From Acidimicrobiaceae bacterium (GTDB lineage: Bacteria > Actinomycetota > Acidimicrobiia > Acidimicrobiales > Ilumatobacteraceae): DNA of 44,423 bases. Location: assembly GCA_020637235.1 (NCBI GenBank), contig JACJWG010000023.1, forward strand, positions 1 to 44,423. The letters are read 5' to 3'. The notes under the pieces were generated by a model, which worked only from the letters and a program-made list of their open reading frames with translations, made no database searches and had not been told where the DNA came from. A program made the translations under genes and the position numbers. Below, piece by piece: positions 16,972 through 23,659 of this stretch (the stretch's first letter is position 1; each line of letters opens with the position of its first letter).

Positions 16972-17451
16972 ATGTGTTCGTCACTCGACCGATTCCGTGC
17001 GATGGCACCGCTGGTGCTGCGGGTGGTGCTCGGTGGGCTGTTCGTGTGGCACGGCATCGACAAGTTCGACGCCGGGATCGACATGGTGGAGCAGATGTTC
17101 ACCATGTGGGGCGTCCCGGCGCCCGGACCGGCGGCCGTGCTCACGGCGATCATCGAGATCGTCGCGGGCGCGATGCTCGTGTTCGGTGCCGCCACCCGTG
17201 CGGCCGCGACGCTGCTGGGGATCGTGATGATCGGAGCGATCGTGTACGTGAAGGCCGACCTCGGGATCATCTCGAGCGAGCCGATGCCCGGCGCCGAGCT
17301 CGACCTCGCCCTGCTCGCCGGCTTGGTCGCGCTCGTGTTCCTCGGCCCCGGCCCGCTGTCCGTCGACGACAAGGTCGGCCTCGAGCCGTCGGCACGCTCG
17401 CTGCCGGACGACCCTGCGCCGTCGAAGCAGCCATCGCTCGCCGGTCGCTGA
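16972..17451 (+). CDS. DoxX family membrane protein
   Basis: Integral membrane protein of 159 residues with four predicted helices: about 12-32 (LVLRVVLGGLFVWHGIDKF), 50-72, 75-95 and 105-125 (LDLALLAGLVALVFLG). GLFVWHGIDKF and the GAMLVFGAATRAAATLLGIVM region are typical of DoxX/DoxD-like proteins, linked to oxidative-stress or quinone-related functions in some bacteria. The start is uncertain: ATG 16972 is used; ATG 16945 (27 bp upstream) and ATG 17002 are alternatives. A hairpin at 17476-17510 separates it from the convergent zinc-finger gene. Confidence 0.85.
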   Translation: MCSSLDRFRAMAPLVLRVVLGGLFVWHGIDKFDAGIDMVEQMFTMWGVPAPGPAAVLTAIIEIVAGAMLVFGAATRAAATLLGIVMIGAIVYVKADLGIISSEPMPGAELDLALLAGLVALVFLGPGPLSVDDKVGLEPSARSLPDDPAPSKQPSLAGR

Positions 17452-17475
17452 ACACGGCATCGCTCCTGCCCACAC

Positions 17476-17510
17476 GTCGGGGCGCCTCGTCGATCGGCGG
17501 GCGCCCCGAC
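17476..17510. terminator. Bidirectional terminator-like hairpin
   Basis: Perfect 11-bp inverted repeat GTCGGGGCGCC (17476-17486) / GGCGCCCCGAC (17500-17510) with a 13-nt loop, between the ends of the convergent doxX-like (17451) and zinc-finger (17518) genes. No T-tract, as is common in high-GC actinobacteria. Confidence 0.65.
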
Positions 17511-17517
17511 ACGCGGG

Positions 17518-17748
17518 TCAGCCGGGGCTCGGGCGACGACGGAGCCGCTCGACGAGGCCGCGGCGTGCGAGGCTGTGCTTCACATGGACGGTCAGCTCGG
17601 CGTCACGTCCGCACATGGGACATTCGGCGACGTGCGCGCCGACCCGCCGACGCAGGTCGCCGTCGAGCTCGCCGTCGACGAACGCGTCGACGAAGCGCCG
17701 GTACCGGTGGTGGGCGAGTCGCAGCACGCCGGTGGGAACCCCTGGCAC
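17518..17748 (-). CDS. Small ZAS-type zinc-finger protein (anti-sigma-like)
   Basis: About 76 residues. AFVDGELDGDLRRRVGAHV followed by AECPMCG gives the HX3CX2C zinc-binding pattern of ZAS anti-sigma factors (H39, C43, C46 from GTG 17748). It resembles the anti-sigma gene on the other side of the sigma factor (both DGELD, AH..xC..C and KHS[IL]A), suggesting duplication. GTG 17748 is preceded by GGAAG at suitable spacing; an upstream GTG at 17781 would overlap the divergent sigma gene. It lacks any transmembrane segment, so it would act in the cytosol. Confidence 0.7.
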   Translation of the reverse strand: MPGVPTGVLRLAHHRYRRFVDAFVDGELDGDLRRRVGAHVAECPMCGRDAELTVHVKHSLARRGLVERLRRRPSPG

Positions 17749-17768
17749 TCGAGATTGCTTCCAGCGGA

Positions 17769-18341
17769 ATGACACGATCACCCCGCCGGGTTCCCGATCG
17801 CGTGTCCGACCCCCGACGGAGCCAGGCGCTGTTCGAGCAGTTCGTGCTGCCCGAGATCGAGGTGATGCTGCGCGTCGCCCGCTCGCTCACCCGCAACGAC
17901 GCCGATGCGGAGGATCTGGTGCAGGACACCCTGATCCGGGCGTATCGGGCCATCGAGCGGTTCGACGGTCGGCACCCACGGGCATGGCTGCTCACGATCC
18001 TCCGCAACACGCACATCAACCGCAATCGGCGTCGTCGCCCGGAACTGATGCGCGATCCCGACGGCACGTCACGCGAGTTGCACGAGGTCCCCTCGCTCGA
18101 GCTGGCCGACGCATCGGTGGACGCCGGATTCGACGCCGAGGTGGAGCGGGCACTCGCCGAGCTCGACGAGCCGTTCCGACGTGTCGTCGAGCTGGTCGAC
18201 GTGTCGGGCCTCACGTACGCGGAGGCAGCCGAGGTCCTCGGCGTGCCCACCGGCACCGTGATGAGCCGGCTGCACCGGGGGCGCGCCCGGATCCGGGATC
18301 GACTCGATCGTGCCGGTCTGGCCCCGAGGAGCCACTCATGA
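17769..18341 (+). CDS. ECF-type RNA polymerase sigma factor
   Basis: 190 residues. Region 2 covers about 17-82, with LFEQFVLPEIEVMLRVAR, DADAEDLVQDTLIRAYRAI and PRAWLLTILRNTHINRNRR; region 4 covers about 130-185, with LDEPFRRVVELVDVSGLTY and EAAEVLGVPTGTVMSRLHRG. The latter is the -35-recognising HTH. The spacing and partner gene resemble SigR/RpoE-like stress factors. ATG 17769 is used; GTG 17802, starting at SDPRRSQ, is an alternative and would avoid crowding with the divergent zinc-finger gene. Stop overlaps the anti-sigma start by 4 bp, so the pair is cotranslated. Confidence 0.92.
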   Translation: MTRSPRRVPDRVSDPRRSQALFEQFVLPEIEVMLRVARSLTRNDADAEDLVQDTLIRAYRAIERFDGRHPRAWLLTILRNTHINRNRRRRPELMRDPDGTSRELHEVPSLELADASVDAGFDAEVERALAELDEPFRRVVELVDVSGLTYAEAAEVLGVPTGTVMSRLHRGRARIRDRLDRAGLAPRSHS

Positions 18342-18625
18342 GGACATGGATCGATCGTCTCCGGCCGTCGAGCCGGCGGCCGATGTCGTGCGAGGAGGTG
18401 GGGCACTGGCTGCAGCACCATCTCGACGGCGAGCTCGACGAACGTCGTTCGGTGCGCCTCGTCGCCCACCTCGAGGACTGCCGTCGATGCGGCCTGGAGG
18501 TCGAGACCTACGAGCGGATCAAGCACTCGATCGCGAGCGGCCGCGAACCGATGCCGACCGAGGCGATCGAACGTCTCCGCGCCTTCGGTTCCCGCCTCGC
18601 GACCGGCGACGACGTGCCTTCGTGA
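18338..18625 (+). CDS. Zinc-binding (ZAS) anti-sigma factor
   Basis: 95 residues, soluble. C18 and the AHLEDCRRC segment (H44, C48, C51) form the HX3CX2C zinc site of RsrA-like anti-sigma factors, which release their sigma factor when the thiols are oxidised. It overlaps the ECF sigma gene (ATGA at 18338-18341), with GAGGAG as ribosome-binding site. Its last codons CCT-TCG-TGA are the first bases of a palindromic repeat: the stop (18623-18625) lies inside repeat copy 8, so the native C-terminus may have been altered by the insertion. Confidence 0.88.
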   Translation: MRTWIDRLRPSSRRPMSCEEVGHWLQHHLDGELDERRSVRLVAHLEDCRRCGLEVETYERIKHSIASGREPMPTEAIERLRAFGSRLATGDDVPS

Positions 18626-18662
18626 GCGCGATGCGCACTGGCTGCGCATCCGGCTCACGAAG
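18618..18662 (+). repeat. Palindromic repeat, copy 8
   Basis: 45-bp full copy between the convergent anti-sigma and bkdB genes. It carries the anti-sigma stop codon and ends 2 bp before the bkdB stop codon (18665-18667); it could serve as the shared transcription terminator. Confidence 0.9.
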
Positions 18663-18664
18663 GG

Positions 18665-19948
18665 CTATGGGTAGAGCAGGGCGGGGATCTCCAGGCATCG
18701 GCGGATCCGCTGCACGAACGTCGCCGCGTCCCATCCATCGACCACACGGTGATCGAAGCTCGACGACAGGTTGAACACCTGCCGCGGCTGGAACGTACCG
18801 TCACGCCAGACGGGGCGGATCTCCAGCCGGTTGACGCCCACGATCGACACCTCGGGACGGTTGATGATCGGCGTGGTGACGAGACCACCGAGTGCACCGA
18901 GCGACGTGATCGTGATCGTCGAGCCGGTGAGTTCGTCACGGGTCGCCGTGCCCTGGCGGGCGGCATCGCTCACTCGTGCGATCTCGCGAGCGAGGCCGGC
19001 GACGTCGAGGTGCTCGGCGTGGCGCACCACCGGCACCATCAACCCGTCGTCGGTCTGGGTGGCGATCCCCAGGTGCACCGCGTCGTGCACGGTGAGCGTG
19101 AGGGCATCGTCGTCGGCGCCGGCCACGAGGTGGGCGTTGAGGCCGGGTTGCCCGAGGCACGCCAGGACCACGGCGCGCGCGATGAACGGCAGCATCGTGA
19201 GTCGGGCGTCGGCAGTGCGTTCGTTCAGCTCTGCCCGCAGCACCTCGAGCTCCGTCGCGTCGACGGCGTCGACGTAGGTGATGTGCGGGATCTCGGTCCA
19301 CGATGCCGTGGTGCGCTGGGCGATCCGGCGGCGCACCCCGCGCAGGGGCCCGCTGCTCGGGGCGGGCCCGGCCACCGCGGCACGACCGCTCGGACCGCTC
19401 GGACCGCCCGGACCGCCTGGACCGCCCGCTCGTTCGACGAGGAGCCGATCGAGGTCGTCGTGCACCACTCGGCCCTCCGGTCCGGTGCCGCGCACGGTCG
19501 TGAGATCGAGGCCGAGACGATCCGCCCGGGAACGCACGGCGGGCGCGGCGAGCACTCGTCGCCGTTCGGCGACCGGCCCGGCCATGCCCTCGGGCGGCGT
19601 CGGTTCGGCGACGACCTCGGGCGGCGTCGGCTCGGTCACGACCTCGGGCGGCGTCGGTTCGGCGACGACCTCGGGCGGCGTCGCTCCCGGTGGAGCGGGG
19701 GCATCGCCGGCGAGTTCCACCAGCACCAGTTCCGATCCGACCGACAGCACGTCACCCGGCGATCCGCGCAGCTCGAGCACCACCCCACGAACCGGTGACA
19801 CGACCTCCACGGTGGCCTTGTCGGTCATCACCTCGGCGAGCAGGGTGTCGGCGGTGACCTCGTCGCCGACGTTCACGAGCCACGAGATCAGCTCTGCCTC
19901 GGCGACGCCCTCGCCCACGTCGGGCAACCTCACCGGATAGGTGCTCAT
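18665..19948 (-). CDS. bkdB: Branched-chain 2-oxoacid dehydrogenase E2, lipoamide acyltransferase
   Basis: Core E2 subunit of 427 residues. Lipoyl domain 1-80 with TDKATVEV (lipoyl-lysine K44); linker about 85-120 made of a 9-residue TPPEVVAEP repeat (27-bp tandem DNA units at about 19586-19690); peripheral subunit-binding domain about 130-170 (AAPAVRSRADRLGLDL); a second Gly/Pro-rich linker (GGPGGPGGPSGPSG); catalytic domain from about 200 to the end with SFDHRVVDG (H400, D404). ATG overlaps the E1beta stop by 4 bp. Last gene of the bkd operon; the E3 gene (dihydrolipoyl dehydrogenase) is not in the window. Confidence 0.92.
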   Translation of the reverse strand: MSTYPVRLPDVGEGVAEAELISWLVNVGDEVTADTLLAEVMTDKATVEVVSPVRGVVLELRGSPGDVLSVGSELVLVELAGDAPAPPGATPPEVVAEPTPPEVVTEPTPPEVVAEPTPPEGMAGPVAERRRVLAAPAVRSRADRLGLDLTTVRGTGPEGRVVHDDLDRLLVERAGGPGGPGGPSGPSGRAAVAGPAPSSGPLRGVRRRIAQRTTASWTEIPHITYVDAVDATELEVLRAELNERTADARLTMLPFIARAVVLACLGQPGLNAHLVAGADDDALTLTVHDAVHLGIATQTDDGLMVPVVRHAEHLDVAGLAREIARVSDAARQGTATRDELTGSTITITSLGALGGLVTTPIINRPEVSIVGVNRLEIRPVWRDGTFQPRQVFNLSSSFDHRVVDGWDAATFVQRIRRCLEIPALLYP

Positions 19949-20958
19949 GCGCGCATCAGCTCCTGCATCGCCCGCCCCACACGTCGTGGCCCGGGGAAGT
20001 ACGACCACTCGTGGGCGTGCGGGTACGGGGTGTCGAAGCCGCAGACGCGAGTGACCGGTGCTTCGAGGTGGTGGAACACACGCTCCTGCACGGTGGCGCT
20101 CAGCTCGGCGCCGAACCCGGACGTGCGCGTGGCCTCGTGCACCACCAGGCACCGACCGGTCCTGGCCACCGAGGCGGTGATGCAGTCGACGTCGAGGGGC
20201 ACCAGCGTGCGCAGGTCGATCACCTCGGCGTCGATGCCGGTCTCCTCGGCAGCCGCCTGTGCCACGTGGACGAGCGTGCCCCACGCGAGCACGGTGAGTT
20301 CGTCACCCGGCCGATGGACACGGGCCGTGCCGAGCGGGATCGTGTAGTGCCCCTCGGGCACCTCGCCCAGTGGGTGCTGGCTCCACGGCACCACCGGCCG
20401 GTCGTGGTGACCGTCGAACGGGCCGTTGTACACACGCTTGGGTTCGAAGAACATGACCGGGTCGTCGCACTCGATCGCCGCGAGCAACAGTCCCTTCGCG
20501 TCGACCGGGTTGCTCACCACCACCGTGGTGAGGCCGGCCACGTGGGTGAAGAGCGCTTCGGGGCTCTGCGAGTGGGTCTGCCCGCCGAAGATGCCGCCCC
20601 CGCTCGGCATCCGCACCACGATCGGCGCGGTGAAGTCGCCGGCCGAGCGGTGGCGCAGCCGTGCGGCCTCGGACACGATCTGGTCGTAGGCCGGATACAC
20701 GTAGTCCGCGAACTGGATCTCGACGCACGGCCGCAGCCCGTAGGCGGCCATGCCGATCGCGGCCCCGATGATGCCCGCCTCGCTGATCGGCGTGTCGAAG
20801 CAGCGATGCGAACCGAACCGCTCCTGCAGCCCCTGCGTGCACCGGAACACCCCACCGAAGTAGCCGACGTCCTCGCCGAACACCACCACCCGGTCGTCGC
20901 GCTCCATCGCCACGGCGTGTGCGTCGCGGATCGCCTCGATCATCGTCATTCGCGCCAT
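19945..20958 (-). CDS. bkdA2: Branched-chain 2-oxoacid dehydrogenase E1 beta subunit
   Basis: Thiamine-diphosphate-dependent E1beta subunit, 337 residues, full length. FGEDVGYFGGVFRCTQGL (about 27-44) and DTPISEAGIIGAAIGMA (about 55-71, with the glutamate that activates TPP) are diagnostic, as are FADYVYPAYDQIVSEAARLRHRS cut across about 83-106 and the C-terminal transketolase domain (about 205-325). It starts 1 bp after the E1alpha stop and overlaps E2, so the three genes are one translationally coupled operon producing acyl-CoA from branched 2-oxoacids, which can prime branched fatty acids. Confidence 0.93.
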   Translation of the reverse strand: MARMTMIEAIRDAHAVAMERDDRVVVFGEDVGYFGGVFRCTQGLQERFGSHRCFDTPISEAGIIGAAIGMAAYGLRPCVEIQFADYVYPAYDQIVSEAARLRHRSAGDFTAPIVVRMPSGGGIFGGQTHSQSPEALFTHVAGLTTVVVSNPVDAKGLLLAAIECDDPVMFFEPKRVYNGPFDGHHDRPVVPWSQHPLGEVPEGHYTIPLGTARVHRPGDELTVLAWGTLVHVAQAAAEETGIDAEVIDLRTLVPLDVDCITASVARTGRCLVVHEATRTSGFGAELSATVQERVFHHLEAPVTRVCGFDTPYPHAHEWSYFPGPRRVGRAMQELMRA

Positions 20959-20959
20959 G

Positions 20960-22186
20960 TCAGCGGCCCACCTGGTCGCGCTGCTCGCGCAGGTGGCGTG
21001 GCAGTTCGGCGTACACGTCGTCGAACATCGTCCGGGGATCGGCGGTGTGCCCGTCGCGCACGGATCCGTTCGCGTCGGCCTCGTCGAACGCCGCCGCGAT
21101 CTCGGCGTCGACCGCGGCCTGCGTCTCGGCGTGGCGCTGCTCGTCCCAGGCGCCGACGACCTCGAGGTGACGTCGGAGCCGATCGATCGGGTCGCCGAGC
21201 GGGAAGCGGGCGACCTCGTCGTCGGGGCGGTACACCGACGGGTCGTCCGAGGTGGAGTGCGCCCCGCGACGCAACGTCACCCACTCGACGAGCGTCGGTC
21301 CACGGTTGGTGCGTGCCCGTTCGGCGGCCCAGCTCGTCGCGGCGAACACCGCGAGGTAGTCGTTGCCGTCGACGCGGATGGCCGGGATGCTGAACCCGTA
21401 GCCGCGGTCGGCGAAGGTCGCCGATGCGCCTCGGGCGAAGTCCTCCGGCGTGGAGATCGCCCACTGGTTGTTCACGACGTTCAAGATGACGGGTGCCTGA
21501 TAGGTGGAGGCGAACACCAGCGCGGCGTGGAAGTCGCTCTCGGCCGATGCGCCCTCGCCGATCCAGGCGGACGCGATCTTGGTGTCGCCGCGCAGCGCCG
21601 ACGCCATCGCCCATCCCACCGCCTGGATGTACTGCGTCGCCAGGTTGCCCGAGATCGTGAAGAAGCCGTGCTCCTTCGACGAGTACATCACCGGCAGCTG
21701 CCGGCCCTTCAACGGGTCGTGGTCGTTGGACAGCACCTGGTTCATCATCGTGACGATCGGATAGCCGCCGGCGACGAGCAGCCCCTGCTGGCGATAGGTG
21801 GGGAAGTTCATGTCGCCGGGCTGCAGTGCTCGCTGGTGGGCGCAGGCGATCGCCTCCTCGCCGAGCGCCTGCATGTAGAACGAGATCTTCCCCTGACGGT
21901 GCGCCCGCAGCAGCCGTGCGTCGAAGCTCCGCAGCAGCATCATGTCGCGCAGACCGCGCACCTTGTCGTCGGTGGTGAGCTCGGTCGGTACCCACTCGCC
22001 GACGGCCTGCCCCTCGGGGTCGAGCACCCGCACCAGCTGCTTGCGCATCAGCGCCACACGCTCGACCTTCTCGTCGAGGTCGGGTCGGCGCATCTCGCCG
22101 GCCGCGCTGATGAACGGCACCGGGTCGGGTGGCAGGTGACCTCGCGCCGGCTCGGGGATCCGCAGCCTGAGAGGTGGTCGCACCAT
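20960..22186 (-). CDS. bkdA1: Branched-chain 2-oxoacid dehydrogenase E1 alpha subunit
   Basis: TPP-dependent E1alpha subunit of 408 residues. Opening RPPLRLRIPEPARG and the N-terminal extension match Pseudomonas-type BkdA1 rather than pyruvate dehydrogenase. KISFYMQALGEEAIACAHQ, FPTYRQQGLLVAGGYP and YSSKEHGFFTISGNLATQ follow; the TPP fold GDTKIASAWIGEGASAESD to NVVNNQWAIS covers about 215-255; the phosphorylation-loop equivalent RRGAHSTSDDPSVYRP is present at about 310. ATG 22186; a CAATCT box 6 nt upstream suggests a leaderless or very short-leader mRNA. First gene of the bkd operon, divergent from the M20 peptidase gene. Confidence 0.94.
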   Translation of the reverse strand: MVRPPLRLRIPEPARGHLPPDPVPFISAAGEMRRPDLDEKVERVALMRKQLVRVLDPEGQAVGEWVPTELTTDDKVRGLRDMMLLRSFDARLLRAHRQGKISFYMQALGEEAIACAHQRALQPGDMNFPTYRQQGLLVAGGYPIVTMMNQVLSNDHDPLKGRQLPVMYSSKEHGFFTISGNLATQYIQAVGWAMASALRGDTKIASAWIGEGASAESDFHAALVFASTYQAPVILNVVNNQWAISTPEDFARGASATFADRGYGFSIPAIRVDGNDYLAVFAATSWAAERARTNRGPTLVEWVTLRRGAHSTSDDPSVYRPDDEVARFPLGDPIDRLRRHLEVVGAWDEQRHAETQAAVDAEIAAAFDEADANGSVRDGHTADPRTMFDDVYAELPRHLREQRDQVGR

Positions 22187-22243
22187 CCCCACAGATTGGA
22201 CGACGGGTGACCCATGCACAAGCGCCGTGTCCGGGCAGCGGCA

Positions 22244-22249
22244 TAGGCT
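22244..22249 (+). promoter_or_regulatory. TAGGCT -10 box, leaderless start of the M20 peptidase gene
   Basis: TAGGCT ends 6 nt before GTG 22256, placing the transcription start at or next to the start codon. The same TANNNT-N6/7-RTG layout recurs at seven other genes in this window. Confidence 0.5.
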
Positions 22250-22255
22250 CGCCGG

Positions 22256-23557
22256 GTGACCGCCACCGACCGCGACGACGACGTCCGACGCCGGGTGCTC
22301 GACCACGTCGACGCCCTCCAGCACCCGATGATGCAGCTCGTCGAGTCGGTGGTGCGCATCCCGAGCGTCAGCGGGACCGACGGCGAGAACGACGCGCAGG
22401 CGTTCATGGCCGCACGGTTGGCCGAGGCAGGGCTCGACGTCGACCACTGGCGCATCGACCTCGACGAGATCACCGCCCAGCCGTCGTTCCCGGGGATGGA
22501 GGTGCCGCGCACCGAGGCCTGGGGCCTCGTCGGACGGCGTGCCGGAACCGGCGACGGAGCCACCCTGATGCTGAACGGCCACGTCGACGTGGTGCCGACC
22601 GGCGACCCCGACGCATGGCCCGCCGCGCCGTTCGCTGCCACCACCCGAGGCGGGGCGCTGCTCGGGCGCGGCACCTGCGACATGAAGGCCGGTCTGGTGG
22701 CCGCGCTGTGGGCGACCGAGGCGATCGCTGCTGCCGGCGTACGGCTGCGCGGCGACCTGTTGGTGGCCCCGGTGCAGGGCGAGGAGGACGGTGGACTCGG
22801 CACGTACGCCACGCTCGATCGCGGTTGGCGGGCCGACGCCTGCGTGATCCCCGAGCCGACCTCGCTCGCGATCGTGCCCGCCAACTCGGGGGCGCTCACG
22901 TTCCGCCTGCGCGTGCGGGGCGAGGCCACCCACGCCGCCCGCCGGCTGGAGGGCGTGAGCGCGATCGAGAAGTTCCTGCCGGTCTGGCATGCGCTGCAGG
23001 CACTCGAGCAGCGCCGGCACGAGGTGGTCGACCCGCGGATGAGTCGCTGGTCGCTGGCCCATCCGCTGTCGATCGGGCAGGTCCGTGCGGGCGACTGGGC
23101 GTCGTCGGTGCCCGACCTGTTGGTGGCCGAAGGGCGTCTCGGCGTGGCGATCGGCGAGCCGGCCGAGCACGCCCGGGCCGCGCTCGAGCGGGCCGTCGGC
23201 GAGGCGTGCGACGGCGATCCGTGGTTGCGGACCCATCCCGTCGAGGTGGAGTGGTGGGGCGGCCAGTACGCATCGGGCGCGATCGACCCCGACAGCCCGC
23301 TCGTCGGCTGGGTGGGCGATGCGCACCGGGTGGCTGCGGGGACGTCGACCAGCCCGGAGGTGTACGGCGCACCCTATGGCAGCGATCTCCGTCTGCTGAC
23401 GGGGATGGGCGGGATCCCGACACTGCAGTACGGCCCGGGCGATGCCCGTCTCGCTCACGGCCCGTACGAATCGGTACCGATCGACGAGGTGCTCGTCACC
23501 GCACGCACGCTCGCACTCGTGGCGTTGCAGGTGTGCGGCGTCGGCACCGTCGGCTGA
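22256..23557 (+). CDS. M20-family metallopeptidase (ArgE/DapE-like deacylase)
   Basis: Zinc amidohydrolase of 433 residues. Metal and catalytic residues visible: LNGHVDVVP (H109, D111), GRGTCDMKAG (D142, bridging), QGEEDGG (E176 general base, E177), and the C-terminal YGSDLRLL / GPYESVPIDE region that usually gives the last ligand (H of LAHGPYE). The lid domain spans roughly 205-320 (THAARRLEGVSAIEKF). Closest to the ArgE/DapE group acting on N-acyl amino acids. GTG 22256 follows a -10 box by 6 nt; no Shine-Dalgarno. Divergent from the bkd operon, with only 69 bp between. Confidence 0.9.
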   Translation: MTATDRDDDVRRRVLDHVDALQHPMMQLVESVVRIPSVSGTDGENDAQAFMAARLAEAGLDVDHWRIDLDEITAQPSFPGMEVPRTEAWGLVGRRAGTGDGATLMLNGHVDVVPTGDPDAWPAAPFAATTRGGALLGRGTCDMKAGLVAALWATEAIAAAGVRLRGDLLVAPVQGEEDGGLGTYATLDRGWRADACVIPEPTSLAIVPANSGALTFRLRVRGEATHAARRLEGVSAIEKFLPVWHALQALEQRRHEVVDPRMSRWSLAHPLSIGQVRAGDWASSVPDLLVAEGRLGVAIGEPAEHARAALERAVGEACDGDPWLRTHPVEVEWWGGQYASGAIDPDSPLVGWVGDAHRVAAGTSTSPEVYGAPYGSDLRLLTGMGGIPTLQYGPGDARLAHGPYESVPIDEVLVTARTLALVALQVCGVGTVG

Positions 23558-23565
23558 GGTCGCAG

Positions 23566-23621
23566 GACCTTCGGCCCGGGACCTTCGACCCGGGACCGTC
23601 GACCCGGGACCGTCGACCCCG
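23566..23621. repeat. 14-bp tandem repeat, four units
   Basis: Units GACCTTCGGCCCGG, GACCTTCGACCCGG, GACCGTCGACCCGG and GACCGTCGACCCCG in direct succession between the M20 gene and the PAS-receptor gene. Each unit is partly self-complementary, so the array could fold or act as a protein-binding array; no function is claimed. Confidence 0.9.
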
Positions 23622-23659
23622 TGGCGGCATCGGGTGCCGCCCGGACGATCGTGCGGGGT

